Shown here in pieces: positions 52,501 through 61,930 of a DNA stretch of 64,000 nucleotides. The stretch's first letter is position 1. Every line of letters starts with the position of its first letter. Source of the DNA: Harmothoe impar (lineage: Eukaryota > Annelida > Polychaeta > Phyllodocida > Polynoidae); assembly GCA_947462335.1 (NCBI GenBank), contig OX381714.1:39715360-39779359 (forward strand), read 5' to 3'. Both the position numbers and the translations under genes were made by a program. Below the pieces are notes generated by a model that was not told the DNA's origin, searched no databases, and worked only from the letters and a program-made list of their open reading frames with translations.

Positions 52501-53366
52501 TGGTTGTACATTTAGATGCATGATACCTACTACTACGACCAAGACTCTTACTCAATGGAGGACGAATACTATACTGATTATTCTTTGTAATTACAATACT
52601 CTTGTGCTTTACTGTTGTTTAATGTTGAATGTTTTATTATGGGAAATAGACAATTGAGTCCAATAGACCCTTTTTTGCTGTGTTGAAGTTCAAGTCCAAT
52701 ACTGCCTGATGCTTCTCTTCCACTAAAAGTGAACAAATCACCAAATCCTAACCTTTAAAAAGACAGGTGTACGCCTAGTGTCTACAAAGCCCATATACCA
52801 ACATTAAGATAATTGATGATAACGTCAGCGTATATAAGAAAGCACCGTGGGTTGTACTCTCAATTCCCTTGTTTCATGTTATACGTTTGATTGTGTTTGT
52901 CTTCTACAAGTTTAATGTTCTATAAGTTACATTCACAACACATTATTTGAATCTAGTATGGTAAAATGGCCGTGACAATTGACAGTTCCAACTGCCAATA
53001 ACAGAATATAATTCCCTTATTGACAGTTTGAACTGTCCAAACCAGGATAAAATTCCCTTACAGTAAATATATATATATATGTACCAAAATTTAGGAGGAT
53101 CTCATTTAATCTCCATGGTTATTTTGACACAATGTGAAAACCAGTGTTTGTTTGTGCTATACAAAAAATATTTAAACTCAAACTCAACAATTTCATGTTT
53201 ACGTTTCCAGATCCAGAACAGATACAACATTGTCCGAGCCACCTCTCTCCGAGAGGCGAGCGACGTCGTCCTGAATGCCGAGGAGATCATGCAGGAGGCT
53301 ATGCGCAAGGTGGAGCGTATCAACACTACCCCACAGAGGACAAAGAAGACAACAGCAATATATTAA
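22472..53366 (+). CDS. XRRA1: XRRA1 leucine-rich-repeat protein, 17 coding exons
   Basis: Exons: 22472-22568, 25986-26182, 26507-26651, 26914-27011, 27251-27396, 27680-27781, 28020-28198, 28486-28662, 30819-30899, 31845-32050, 35059-35210, 35604-35664, 35915-36205, 36395-36593, 37536-37648, 48410-48580 and 53211-53366. They sum to 857 codons including TAA, all GT-AG and in phase. The N terminus (GIKYDDGTGGFATNCFPVRG) and the block VLDGFFL...DLCSVNVS...AYVNVSENVLPF match the XRRA1 family. LRRs occupy about residues 115-290 (LETLDLSYNNLS, LRVLSLTGNFL, LEIMMLDDNKF, LRHLNVSKNGI). A Ser/Lys-rich low-complexity stretch (295-450) is followed by a further LRR pair (LRSLDLSFNQIVDEDSL, SEMSIHDNPL, about 463-510), then Pro-rich and acidic tails. 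The human gene was named for altered expression after X-rays; its molecular role is unclear. Intron 15 is 10.8 kb and intron 16 is 4.6 kb, both packed with MITEs. Confidence 0.94.
23964..25398. mobile_element. Foldback element with repeated GGTATTTTCGGCCA motif (XRRA1 intron 1)
   Basis: The 15-bp motif occurs forward at 23974, 24526 and 24546 and inverted at 24954, 25360 and 25377. The outermost copies sit next to TACTGG and CCAGTA, giving imperfect inverted ends. It is interrupted by the G-rich element at 24140-24468. No transposase ORF is seen. Confidence 0.65.
24140..24468. mobile_element. G-rich MITE nested in the previous element
   Basis: An exact 30-bp terminal inverted repeat (GGGAGTGCTCATTTTTTAAC, then AACAGGGGGG; mirrored at 24439-24468) bounds an interior of G-runs with TAAAAAATTT..GACCCCT tandem blocks. 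Organisation parallels 21393-22155: TIR, G-run, short tandem blocks. Confidence 0.85.
29711..30466 (+). repeat. 70-bp satellite, 11 units, in XRRA1 intron 8
   Basis: The phrase ACCCTTTAAGGACAGCATGG and variants start at 29711 and then every 70 bases to 30411 without a single indel. Each unit holds a near-palindrome (GATGCATTCATGCATCATGA). Flanking sequence from about 29500 holds more diverged pieces. The unit resembles one end of the TTAA-foldback MITE, suggesting the array grew from such a copy. Confidence 0.9.
32865..34143. repeat. Nine dispersed copies of a 20-bp motif (GTAACCTCCGCCACTTTTAC)
   Basis: Forward copies start at 32865, 33214, 33234, 33591, 33779 and 34124, and inverted copies at 33041, 33397 and 33417. 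Two adjacent pairs are tandem (33214/33234; 33397/33417). Intervening sequence is unrelated AT-rich DNA. The first and last copies are in the same orientation, so they are not simple terminal inverted repeats. The cluster lies in XRRA1 intron 10. Confidence 0.85.
34654..34908. mobile_element. CCGTAAATTC-type foldback element, diverged copy
   Basis: It opens TACCGTAAATTCTTGCATAT and closes GCGGGAATTTATGGCA. ATATAAGCC and TATAAGYCGCACC motifs are repeated inside. It belongs to the family best seen at 42348-42572. Confidence 0.6.
36206..36304 (+). other. Possible alternative 3' extension of XRRA1 exon 13
   Basis: The frame stays open for exactly 33 codons beyond the chosen donor (CAG|GTTTGT at 36206) to a second phase-0 donor (CAG|GTAGGG at 36305). 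I chose the first because FFMTQ followed by an acidic VED fits the family better. Confidence 0.4.
36604..36840. mobile_element. TTAA-foldback MITE, copy 2
   Basis: TTAACTCTTTAGAGACAAC opens the copy 10 bases after the XRRA1 exon 14 donor. It carries CATGATGCATGAATG and a degenerate GGGGAGTTACTCGCC core and ends CCCTTAAAGGTTTAG. Confidence 0.6.
37256..37504. mobile_element. TTAA-foldback MITE, copy 3
   Basis: It opens ATAACCCTTTAAGGGACGC and contains TGATACATGAATGC and TGCATTCATGCACC. The degraded right end (CCTTTTAAAAAGAGTTA) is about 30 bases upstream of the XRRA1 exon 15 acceptor, so it may supply part of that intron's branch region. Confidence 0.55.
37733..38203. mobile_element. Foldback element with CAATTCCGGAATTG palindromes
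   Basis: Inverted ends TATATATGTCACGCGCAATA (left) and GCGCCTGACATATATA (right) bound about 470 bp, beginning 84 bases into XRRA1 intron 15. The right arm has three AATTCCGGAATTG-type palindromic motifs (38113-38170); the left arm has two GCGCAATATCGGAA motifs. Confidence 0.65.
38862..39107. mobile_element. TTAA-foldback MITE, copy 4 (intact hairpin)
   Basis: TTAAACCCTTTATG opens and CCCTTATAGGGCTAA closes the copy. The core at 38921-38955 is a 17-bp perfect stem with a one-base loop (ATGCAGCCCTGGCGAGT and its complement). Confidence 0.75.
39610..39851. repeat. AGTCTTAA motif array in inverted arms
   Basis: The left arm (39610-39697) is made of AAGTCTTAATNAGTCTT units and the right arm (39809-39851) of AAGACTTTTAAGATTAAGAC units on the opposite strand. 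About 110 bases lie between them. Probably a foldback remnant. Confidence 0.6.
39940..40078. mobile_element. CCGTAAATTC-type element fragment
   Basis: GTATAACCCGCACC near the left and ACCCGCGGGTTATACGCGGG at the right are the family's subterminal palindromes. A G-rich tract (40120-40250) follows directly. Confidence 0.5.
40664..40893. mobile_element. TTAA-foldback MITE, copy 5 (exact TTAA flanks)
   Basis: TTAACCCTTTTAAGGCCGC at the left and CTTTAAAGGGTTAA at the right give TTAA duplications and a CCCTTT terminal repeat, the piggyBac signature. The 230-bp copy contains GACGCATGAATGCAGCTC and lacks any ORF. Confidence 0.75.
41279..41490. mobile_element. CCGTAAATTCC...GGAATTTACGG element
   Basis: TACCGTAAATTCCTGCATAC at the left and TACGCGGGAATTTACGGTA at the right form inverted ends flanked by TA. 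The 212-bp element carries no ORF. A solo right end of the same family lies at about 8807-8849 in BRCC3 intron 2. Confidence 0.7.
42054..42700 (+). repeat. 42-bp minisatellite split by MITE insertion
   Basis: Units of about 42 bp (TAGTAGTATATGAAACAAGA, then CATTGTGTCAGGCAGCTAGACC) repeat from 42054 to 42347. They resume at 42573 after the MITE and run to about 42700, with a final partial unit after the second MITE (42926-42945). Confidence 0.85.
42348..42572. mobile_element. TA-target MITE, copy A, inside the minisatellite
   Basis: The ends are CCGTAAAACCTAGCCTACAA and GAGGTTTTACGG, each flanked by TA. Neighbouring minisatellite units show the empty site GACCTAGTAGTATATG with a single TA, which defines the 2-bp duplication. 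The interior has GTATAAGCCGCACC repeats and a CCGCGG palindrome. Confidence 0.85.
42700..42925. mobile_element. TA-target MITE, copy B, in the next minisatellite unit
   Basis: TACCATAAAACCTCACATAT opens and GAGATTTTACAGTA closes the copy. It entered a neighbouring TA of the same repeat unit and has diverged from copy A, so it is a separate event. Confidence 0.75.
42995..43050 (+). repeat. Dispersed repeat fragment shared with 60680-60735
   Basis: Both begin AAATGTTGCAGT.CCCAAA, continue CATAT.ACCCTA and end with a CTC.CGAG or GAGCTC-like stretch. The family is unknown. Confidence 0.45.
43715..43930. mobile_element. TTAA-foldback MITE, copy 6
   Basis: TTAACCCTTTTGGGGTCCCA at the left and GGCCTTTAAAGGATAA at the right, with ATGCTTAAATGCAGTCCTGA inside. 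This copy is 216 bp. Confidence 0.65.
44310..44600 (+). repeat. Dispersed repeat, copy 1 (second at about 61640-61930)
   Basis: Shared landmarks in the same order include CTGTCTACAGAATAGATAG, AGCTTCTCATC, TCTACAC, GCAATTA, GAAGACA and TGTGCTTTAGC. The divergence is high and no ORF is common, so this is an old repeat of unknown class. Confidence 0.5.
49353..49603. mobile_element. TTAA-foldback MITE, copy 7
   Basis: CTAACCTTTTAAAGGCCGC opens the copy. It contains TGATGCTTGAATGCAGCTC and GGCGAGTTACTCACCAGGG and ends near a degenerate GCTTTAAAC. Confidence 0.6.
49786..49905 (+). repeat. Dispersed TTCCTACTTTT repeat (copy 2)
   Basis: AACTTTTCCGGCTTTTGCAG, GGAATTCCTACC and AAGATTTCCTACTTTTGG line up with 9837-9950 in the same order and spacing. 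It abuts the element starting at 49922. Confidence 0.6.
49922..51323. mobile_element. 1.4-kb foldback element with 33-bp inverted ends
   Basis: The left end GGTCCCCATGTCGCATGTCG, continuing to AAATG at 49954, is inverted at 51291-51323 with one mismatch. Each arm holds several CATGTCGATTTTAAGAAATG and TGTCACATGTC variants (left to about 50120; right from about 50975). The centre is unique AT-rich DNA without a transposase. It lies in XRRA1 intron 16. Confidence 0.85.
51591..51833. mobile_element. TTAA-foldback MITE, copy 8 (near-complete)
   Basis: TTAACCCCTTTAAGGATGG at the left, TTGAAAGGGTTAA at the right, TTAA on both sides. The inverted core includes ATGCAGCCCTGGCGAGTAAC and CCTCGCCGGGGCTGCATT, with an inner inverted GCCGACCCTA/TAGGGTCGGC. 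It is the best single copy for a consensus. Confidence 0.8.
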
Positions 53367-55560
53367 CAAGATCATTCAAAGTGCTATTATCTCTTGAACC
53401 AATTATAAATATTCAAAGACCCTTTTCAGTATTTCACGTTATATCTATTATGTAGCTCCAGCGGTAACTGCTATAAAAATCCAACACCACAGATACCGCC
53501 CACTGATTGCGGCATGTGTATAGTGATTGTGCTGTCTACTATTCATGACTAAGGTTTTGTGTGCCCCATTATTCCATTAATACAGACAGCTTTGAGACTT
53601 ACACTTGGTCATTCAAGCAGTTGCATTGTGCTGGAGGAAGACATATTGACCTCATTCTGAACCAACCTGAAATATGAAAACAGCAAGATGAAAGAATTGT
53701 TTTGTATGAAAGGGGAACATTCCCTGCGAAGCTTATGAAAATTTCATTTCACAAAAAAATCAAGATAAATTAGTAAACATAAGGTTTTGTTTTAAACAAT
53801 TAAAATTTGACAAAGCCTTACCATTAAGAATACACCACAGCCATGCAAGGCTAATGCCACACACATACAAAAAAAAGAAGATTAACAAGCCATTTACATT
53901 AAAAGGAAAGACTTGTTATTTAACTAAACAATTTTGTCTAAAATGATTTGGAATTGAACTCATTCCTGTCTCCCATGATTACAGGGATGTTTACCCTGTA
54001 GAAATGTGTCCAACAATGAGGCTCAAACTATTTTGACCGGAGCCATTCATACCAGATAACCTTCATTTTATTTCTTTTTAAAAAACTTTGGCAAGGAGAT
54101 ATGCCCTTGAAAGTACTTGGTATCTGAAACATACTGTACTCATCTCTAAGGTGTTAATGTATGTATATCAAATTTTGATGTCGTATGGGGCTATAGCCAA
54201 ACATGGACTGAATGCTGTCTCGGTGCAGGTGATACAGATATACCCTTGACTACGCGATATCTCATGTCATTCAGCCACAATTAAGTTAATTAACTTCTCG
54301 AGTATCCTCAACATAGATGATTGCCTCGGCCATTTTCAGTCAACATGTTTTTCTCTAAATGCTTAAGCTCCTAGGACGAAAGGACTACAGCCATTGAACG
54401 GACAGCTATATTGCAACTAACCTTTGTTCAGAAAAACTGCACCTACCCACACAGTTCACAGGTAGATGCATTATAGAGATAGTTTCTATTGTTCCTAAAT
54501 GATGATGTAAAGTGCTTGCATTTAGGACCCAGTTGAATGATATTTGATATCATTACTAAATTAAATGATATTTACTATCATATTGAGAATCACAGTGTTG
54601 TACATATTTCAAGATAAATCTTGTTAGATTCAGCAAGCCTGATGTATAAACGACGTTCACCTGTTATACATGTTATAAAAGTGTGTGCGTATTTACTAGC
54701 CGCTCATTTATTTTAGCATTTCTTGCCTATGTACACGTACTTGAACAATTTAATCTGTGATATTATGATATAATGGGATTCAGTTTGAATTGCTTATCAA
54801 ATATGTCTCAATGGAGATATAGTTTACATTTGGGGAAAGCCAGTGCTGATTCTTCACAGTTAGGATGGGGAGCAGAATGGAACATTTGTAAAAGGTTGAC
54901 CCCAGTAGTTAATCTACCTAATGTATCTCACGTGACCCATTGTAGTTGAAGGTTACCATACACTTTCCCACAGTATAATATACGTTTACTTGCATTGTAC
55001 ATAGATGTTTGACCGTGCCAATTATAAGTTATAATGCCTATTCTCAAATAAATTCATATTTCAAATTGCTATCTGATATCAAATTGCTTTCTGTACAGCA
55101 CATCTAGTATGATATATGTTATTTAAAACTATTGATTTATTCTACAAGTAAAATCATATAGGTATTTGATACTTTTTATACTGATACATATTTATTTTCA
55201 AGTCATTGCGATCGGATATTCAGATTATAACAGGAGTGTAAAAAATGTTCCCGACTATTTATTCACACCGTTATATCAGATCAATTAAAAACGTACCAGT
55301 TTTGATAAGCAAAGTTATTGCAGCGTTTTTGAGATCGGACAATTTCCCATTAGAACTTCTGGTATTACTCATTGCAGTGTCTTGTATATCAAAAGGTGAT
55401 CATATTCTGCTAATAAAAAGTGTCCGGTACACGGATTTCATACTGATATATCAGTATGTATCAAGGCATGAGTCCATGATCAAATACTTATTTATAATAA
55501 ATGTGACAATTCTCTGAAAAACACAATACCATGTTTATCGTTCTTTGTTAAGCCAATGCA
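53367..55560 (+). other. XRRA1 3' UTR and downstream DNA
   Basis: No further exon is recognisable. The first clear AATAAA I noticed on the plus strand is at 55047-55052, which would imply a 3' UTR of about 1.7 kb. Several short ORFs (e.g. 55245-55517) lack any family signature. Confidence 0.4.
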
Positions 55561-55622
55561 GGGCTAGTGAGCTACATCCTCTTATCATGACGACAAAACG
55601 CACTGCTATCCGAAAGGGTTAA
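55548..55622. mobile_element. TTAA-foldback MITE, right-end fragment
   Basis: GCAGGGCTAGTGAGCT and CCGAAAGGGTTAA are retained; the left half is missing. Confidence 0.5.
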
Positions 55623-56074
55623 TTTTAACTCCCATATCAAATATACAGTGCAAAAAAGGCTTCCTATTGTTAAGCATAAGAGAGATTATAGTTGGGATCG
55701 TGTCAGATACAAGCCCAATATGGTCTGAATGGTTGCCAACAGTCTACATTTATGCATAGGGCAGATTATATTGTCAGTAGACGGCGCCATCCAATCTGTA
55801 GTCTCTTTATACTTTTATATCCGCCTCTGCATCACAATTGGTTCTTTTAAAGATTAACAAGATGGCCATGGAGGTCACAATTTTGTTTAGGTTTGTTATT
55901 CTGTGATATCTAGCTCCGGTTAGCTTCTCATTGCATAGTTTAGTAGCCATCAGATTAGTCCGCCCTTCTGCTGTCGTTCAAGGCTGACAGAATACAATAC
56001 CCTGCAGCATGATACTGATAAGTGATGGGAAAGGCGCCCTGCCCAGCAAGAGGGCCAATTTATCATAAAGCCAC

Positions 56075-56327
56075 TTAACCCTTTAAGTGCCGCCTATTGC
56101 TTCAATGTGTGCTGTGCCCTTGGTCGTCATACTAAATGCATGCATCCCTGGGGAGTCTACTCACAAGGGCTGCATTTATGCATCAGGCAGATCCTTAGAG
56201 AGTGTACCAACCCTGTAGTTTCGGTATGATGCATGAATGTAGTACTGGCGAGGTACCCACCAGAGCTGCGTTCGTGCAGTGTGACGATACGTTGCATTAA
56301 AGCACTATACTGCCTTAAAGAGGGAAC
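56075..56327. mobile_element. TTAA-foldback MITE, copy 10
   Basis: TTAACCCTTTAAGTGCCGCC opens the copy. Inside are CGAGGTACCCACCAG and GCTGCATTTATGCATCAG. The right end is degraded (GCCTTAAAGAGG). Confidence 0.65.
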
Positions 56328-57307
56328 ATGTGATATATTGTTATTATTGGTATGACCCTTTATTTTATGACCTCAGATTGCTATTGCATTCAAACATTGA
56401 CAACCCCCTTGTGAATACATGTTGTTTCATGTCCCATATTTTAGAAAAGATCGTTATTGCATCCAAATATTGACATTTCCCATGTAAATACATGTTGTCC
56501 CATATCTAAAATATTCACCCAATGCAAAGATCCAGTCGAGGTCACGTGTCAAAACTATTTCTCATCTTGCTCACAATCTCCAGCTCACAGTGATAGCTAT
56601 TGATCTTGACCTTATCACTGTGGACCACTTCCGCCTTCCTGAGTCCCATCAGGGGACCAGGGTGTCACACAGCACAGGTAAATCAAACAGAATGGGTAAA
56701 CATTAGACAATTGGTGCATCTCTCAGCCGACAGGCCCAAGGTTCAATAGCTTGAATAGAATGTATACACGCACGGCGCAAACAGAATAACATTGTGAGGA
56801 GAATTTGTCTGCTTGGAACCATTGTAGCTTCATACTCCTATACTTATTATTTTATGTTTAATACGGCAGCAGTATAAGTTAAGCCGTGTCTTATCTCACA
56901 ACTCTGCTCAGTCTCTCATGGCCTATGCTTTCATTAAATGTGGCCAGACGAGGGAAAACATGCCTCCAGGGGGAAATGGCTTTTCAAAGTTCATGTTACA
57001 GGCTTTAAAATGAGATATCTTGAGCTAAAATATCCCAAGTAGTCTTGCTGTAACTGCTTGTCAAACCGGGGTGGGTGTGTACAACTGAAAATGATAAAAT
57101 TAATAAGCTCTTAATCCACTATATCCTATTATGAATGCTGATAATGCAAAAAATACAATTTTGTTGAAAAATAACCAAAGACATCTAATGTTTTTATCAT
57201 AAAATTCGTTCTAGAGGGAATTTCTGAGTTCTGTTTTCAAATCTGATTTCCTTGTGAAATTTTCAAAAATATTTGTGGCAAAAAATTCCAACTTAGAATA
57301 ATGGAGT

Positions 57308-57365
57308 GTTTCCATGGCAACCAGAAATTACCATTTATGCCAATTTTCCATGTTGCCATGGCAAC
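57308..57365. promoter_or_regulatory. Pair of RFX-type X-box motifs
   Basis: GTTTCCATGGCAAC (57308-57321) and GTTGCCATGGCAAC (57352-57365) both match the X-box consensus RYYNYYN(1-3)RRNRAC; the second is a perfect palindrome. The first motif also occurs in both large MITEs at 7837 and 10720. Confidence 0.45.
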
Positions 57366-57498
57366 AAATGTTCCTTTCGCATTCCAAAAATGGAACGTTT
57401 TCAGCCGAGATGGAATAATTCTAACCATGTCACTGGATTCCCCATGAAAAATTGGCCTAAAGCCTTTTTTAGTATATTTTTCAGTGTTTTACCCATAT

Positions 57499-57516
57499 AC
57501 TGCCCCCTGGTGGCCA
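57499..57516 (-). promoter_or_regulatory. Strong CTCF-like motif
   Basis: On the minus strand, TGGCCACCAGGGGGCAGT matches the CTCF core across its length. It is intergenic, between XRRA1 and the next gene beyond the window. Motif match only. Confidence 0.4.
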
Positions 57517-57639
57517 AAACCAGTACTAAAAATCCCCCCTGGAGGCACGTTTTCCCACGATTACCCACAAATTTCATTAAAGTTAAAAAGAGTGAATCTT
57601 TTAACTTTTAGACTTAAAAGTGTACCTTTAATCTAGATC

Positions 57640-59285
57640 TATGTAAACACAGCAATCAACTATCTCTCACCTTCTACGTCAAACTTGATGTGTGAGGCAG
57701 AAGCATTATGGAAATTGTTAGTTACAGATGAGGGGGGGGGGGGGGGGTTGACGAGTTTTTTGATCCTCCAACCGAAGGGTTGAAAATCATGTGTGTGGTT
57801 TCGCTTTTACATGTAATGTTTGGACTTGCGATACTTGCCTCAATGTCCATATGGCATATACATTCATTACAAATGAAAAGTGGAGGGCAAGGTCAAAACG
57901 ATTCCTCATGAAGACCATTCTGGCCCAGGCAACTAACATTATTACATGATAGAGTAGACAGTAGCTGACAGCCAGCAGGCAGCCTGGGGGCAAGTAACCT
58001 GACAGGCCCCTTGCCATCTTACAGATATGTAAGATATATATATACATACAATGTAAATATATCTTATTTCGCGCTGTACATATTACTTCAAGCAGATTCC
58101 CCTTGCTGACTGGGACTATCGTCAGATAGATCTGAATTCTCCAATAGTATTTTCGTCAAGGTTTTATAACTATAATCTTCTAATGAGTAATAGGGTCGTA
58201 CACTCTGGGGGGACCACACAATTGCATTGGCTGAATACTCCCAGACTCCCCTGAGGTAGAGTCACTGACCGAGACTATTCATACTGCAGTAAATAAAGGG
58301 GCAACTGGGAAGGCTTCAAGCCTGTGGGCCCAGAAACAGATATTCTGTCTTATCTGGACTGTGTCCAATCTACATTAACTGTCCATGCAATTGTCTGACT
58401 GTCACGTCTTGTCTACCTACAGGGGCCCAGATTGATAATGTCTGGGAATCAGCTCATATATATAAGACCAAAGCCAAGGCTTTGTCAGCAATATATAGTG
58501 TTAAACCTTCATCCCGAAGTGGAGATTCATTGTTCTAAATTTTATTCAAAGCCTTCTGATTATTGAAGATGTATCAACCAAAATAACACTATTATTCTGC
58601 AAACTATATTACATGAAATATGCTCATAGTAAACATCATTACCCGGTACCCTTTTAAGTGTAATTCCGCCTATGTAATGAGTAACCCTCCTTTTTACATT
58701 TTGCATCTGTCAGTGCAAATTCATCCTTGCACTATGCTTCCCGATACACTGCTCTGGAGCCCTGATACTCAAAAATGTAAGACCGCACCTCAAGGTCTCC
58801 TCCATTGTGTGAACCCCTCCCTCACTGCCCCTACAGTGAAGCCCCACTCCTACACCTAGGCCTATTCCATTTTGGCCCAGAGCATATCTCACCATTCACT
58901 GCCTCTTCCCGATACCTCACTCTTTACCTGCATCACTGCCATCATCGCTACCCTCCAAAACAGGCAGTTGCTATCTCTGGATCAATATTGCAACATTGGA
59001 AACACTTCAGACAACCAGCCACCTCTGACCCTATGACCCAGCACCAAGACCTCCTAGTATGAGGAGCATGTTGTTATGGCAGGCCCAAAAGGTGGGATTT
59101 TCTTACTCACCACCCCTCCTCTCCCATTGCATCCCATCCTATAGATGCCAACGCAGCCTTGGGGTGACATCTGTACATGAATGGGAGTATGCCGTCTTTG
59201 TATAAGGGAGCCAATGCCTCTTGGTATGTAGCCTAGACGGTACAGTTATTGGGAGTGCCAGAGTGATTGATTTGGAACCAATGAA
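57640..59285. other. Intergenic stretch without recognised gene
   Basis: It contains a G-run (57731-57748) and otherwise unique sequence. The open frame at 58805-59062 is Pro/His/Leu-rich without a family match. Confidence 0.4.
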
Positions 59286-60207
59286 TGTAGGGTAAGCTCA
59301 CCTATTTCCGACCACCTACCATAAGTCGACCACCTACAGCACCAAACTGCTTCTATCCTATGCTAAATGGGGGTACAAAGGCTATTTGAATTAAAAGTTG
59401 AAGTGGTAATGATCTGCATAGCACCCTTATTTTCCACAGATATCAATTTATTCATATAAATACATAGTGCAGAAGGGAATGTGTATGACCTGTTTTCACC
59501 ACAGACAAAATGGAAATTCTTCATAAATGAATGACTTTGGTGCTAGTTAATCATACTTTTCAGTTGAATTATGTACTAATAGTGACGTTGAATGAATGGG
59601 TAACCATCTTTTGAACATAAATCACTTTTTCTTAAAACAAAATATCCACACTCTTAAAAGGTAGGCCTCATGAGCTACCACCTATTAATTTCACCATGAA
59701 ACGACCAGAATTTCACCATAAGACGACCTCAGTGTACAAGGTATTAGCGGTAACCCTGTAACAAAGATTATTCTGTAAGGAATGCTACCCATATAACTAC
59801 TTTTCAGAAGCTCCAATATTCAAGAAAAATTACTCGTAATGAGAAAACAATGAATGTTCATAATTCTACTTTTATTCTACTGCATAAATTCAGTCGGTCT
59901 CAATATGAATTAAGAATCCTAAATACTGTTTTAATAGAAATAAGAGTGGTCGACTCTGGGTTCATATTGGTCGACATTGAGGGAAATTAGGCCATATGAG
60001 ATTTCCAGATATAAGGGCAATTATCTATATAGAAAATTGATTATAAAATTATCCTCCATGATCAGTTGAAACCCCTGGGTCAGTCCCTGATGTCTGGTAC
60101 AGCAAATATGATCCAATAGTGGTTTTTACCTGACATAATGAAGCATCTGCTAAAGGTCATGAAAAACTGTGACGGGAAGGGTCGACTTATGGTGAATCTA
60201 CCCTACA
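59286..60207. mobile_element. MITE with CACCATAAGWCGACC subterminal repeats
   Basis: Ends TGTAGGGTAAGCTCACC and GGTGAATCTACCCTACA are inverted with three mismatches in 17. The motif ACCATAAGTCGACC and variants occurs near the left end and, after two internal degenerate copies (59690-59727), inverted near 59946, 59969 and 60180. No transposase is seen. Confidence 0.75.
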
Positions 60208-61152
60208 CATGTGTTGAATCAATGGACTGAGGCAAAATAATTGCATCTATAGGCCCTACATGTTCTCAAAGCTAAATTCTCTGGGCTGGTTACTAAGTAT
60301 ATAATTATAGACTTATTGTTATTCTTTTCATGTTTATGGTGCTATTGCATAGACCTGTTTTCAACAAATAGGAAATAGGGGAAAAAGGAAACATGTGGCT
60401 TTGTATGAAAAGTCTAAAAATAAGAATGGAAAGTATGTTGAATTCAAGATGATCAACAGAAATTAATCATATAGGTGGCATAGGTATACATGCTCATTCA
60501 AAATGTTAAGATGTATGCCTACATTAGGGGGCCACCCAGTGGTATACCATTACACACACCTAAACTCTTTAAAGGCTTAGAAGTTCGTACCCCAACCACA
60601 ACAGTCTGCATGAAGGTATGACAGGTACTCAGCCCTTTTATGTATATTTATATATATTTATATAGGGCGGTCAAGGGTTTAAATGTTGCAGTGCCCAAAA
60701 GCATATTACCCTATGAAACACTTTGTGAGCTCCTTGGGCAAGTTGGCTAAATTTGGTCAGTGGCCTTTGCCTCCGGCCCCTGCTCCCACGGGATGTAGGT
60801 GGGTGGGTAAGGTAATACTATCAATACAATATCCCTCATTTTGTCACTATGTGATTTGTCGCCATTATTGGCACCAGTCTCATGCTTACCGTCACTGTGG
60901 TTTGTGTTTAGCCTATAGTGATGCAGCACATGTGTATTATAGAAAATCATGTTGAATCACTACTGAATGGTCTCCCTTTGAAGTTGTCCTCTGGCTCTTT
61001 CTTCTTTCTCCTTTTGCAATGTATCAAATGGGTACTTCTAGACAGGGAGTGCTACCTTTTAAAGTGTTTTTCTTAGGTAAAGGATAACAAGTAAATAATA
61101 AGTGCATTAATCTAGCGTTGCATTGCCTCCGCCAGGGCCCCTACATCTATAA

Positions 61153-61500
61153 GGTTGTGTCTCACGACCTTGGGCCAATGTTTTTGTCTCTGACCGGGTG
61201 CCGTCTCTGACCAGGTGCCGTCTCTGACCGGGTGCCGTCTCTGACTGGGTGCCGTCTCTGACCGGATGCTACTTTGGGAGTTTAGTTATATTCTACCAAC
61301 AGCAGGAGGCTAATTATAATTACATAACAACTGCCATAACGTTTTTACAAATCCTTATATATATGACTATAGGTTAAAATTTAAATTAAATTAGATTTTG
61401 ACACCAGGTCAGAGACGGCACCCGGTCAGAGACGGCACCCAGTCAGAGACGGCACCCGGTCAGAGACAAAACCATTGTGCCAAGGTAGTGAGACACAGCC
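61153..61500. mobile_element. Foldback element with tandem arms of GCCGTCTCTGACCGGGT
   Basis: Left end GGTTGTGTCTCACGACCTTG and right end CAAGGTAGTGAGACACAGCC are inverted, and ATAA flanks both. Each arm then carries three to five 19-bp units (left about 61185-61265; right about 61409-61468). The hairpin is about 120 bp per arm, around a 140-bp unique centre. Confidence 0.85.
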
Positions 61501-61639
61501 ATAAACGGGTGTATAATGTAAAGGAATCCTTTTTATATAAATCATAATGCCATCATGACAGAGACTTTATGCAGATGCACTTTAGTGAAGATCCCAAAAG
61601 CCATCTGCCGGTCAGTTTGGTCACGCAACAATGTATGTG

Positions 61640-61930
61640 GTGCCGTCTGCAGGATAGATATAGTGGCTTATCGGAAATTGAGATCCTGCTCTATTGAGTT
61701 GACCTGGTCTAATGGAAGCTTCTCATCCTAGCTTCTACACGATAACAACCACACAGCAATTATTATAGAAGAGAAGACATTCTGCAAAAAGCTTTACCCA
61801 ACATGGTTTCTTAACAGTATACTAGAAGTTGCTACTTCATGCGGAAGTTTGAAGTAGCCAAGACAAAAAAGTTCTTCTATTACAAGTTATTTTACACTGT
61901 TCTTTAGCCAAGCAGAAGGTAGCATCATTT
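61640..61930 (+). repeat. Dispersed repeat, copy 2 (see 44310-44600)
   Basis: The order of landmarks is the same as in copy 1, including GCCGTCTGCAGGATAGATA, AGCTTCTCATCCTAGCTTCT, CAGCAATTA and GAAGACATTC. Confidence 0.5.

Noticed and set aside
55245..55517. 90-codon ORF downstream of XRRA1
   Set aside because: No family signature, AT-rich, and it overlaps a small palindrome (CATACTGATATATCAGTATG) suggesting repeat DNA.
58805..59062. 85-codon Pro/His-rich ORF
   Set aside because: No domain and no splice-site context; likely chance in a C-rich stretch.
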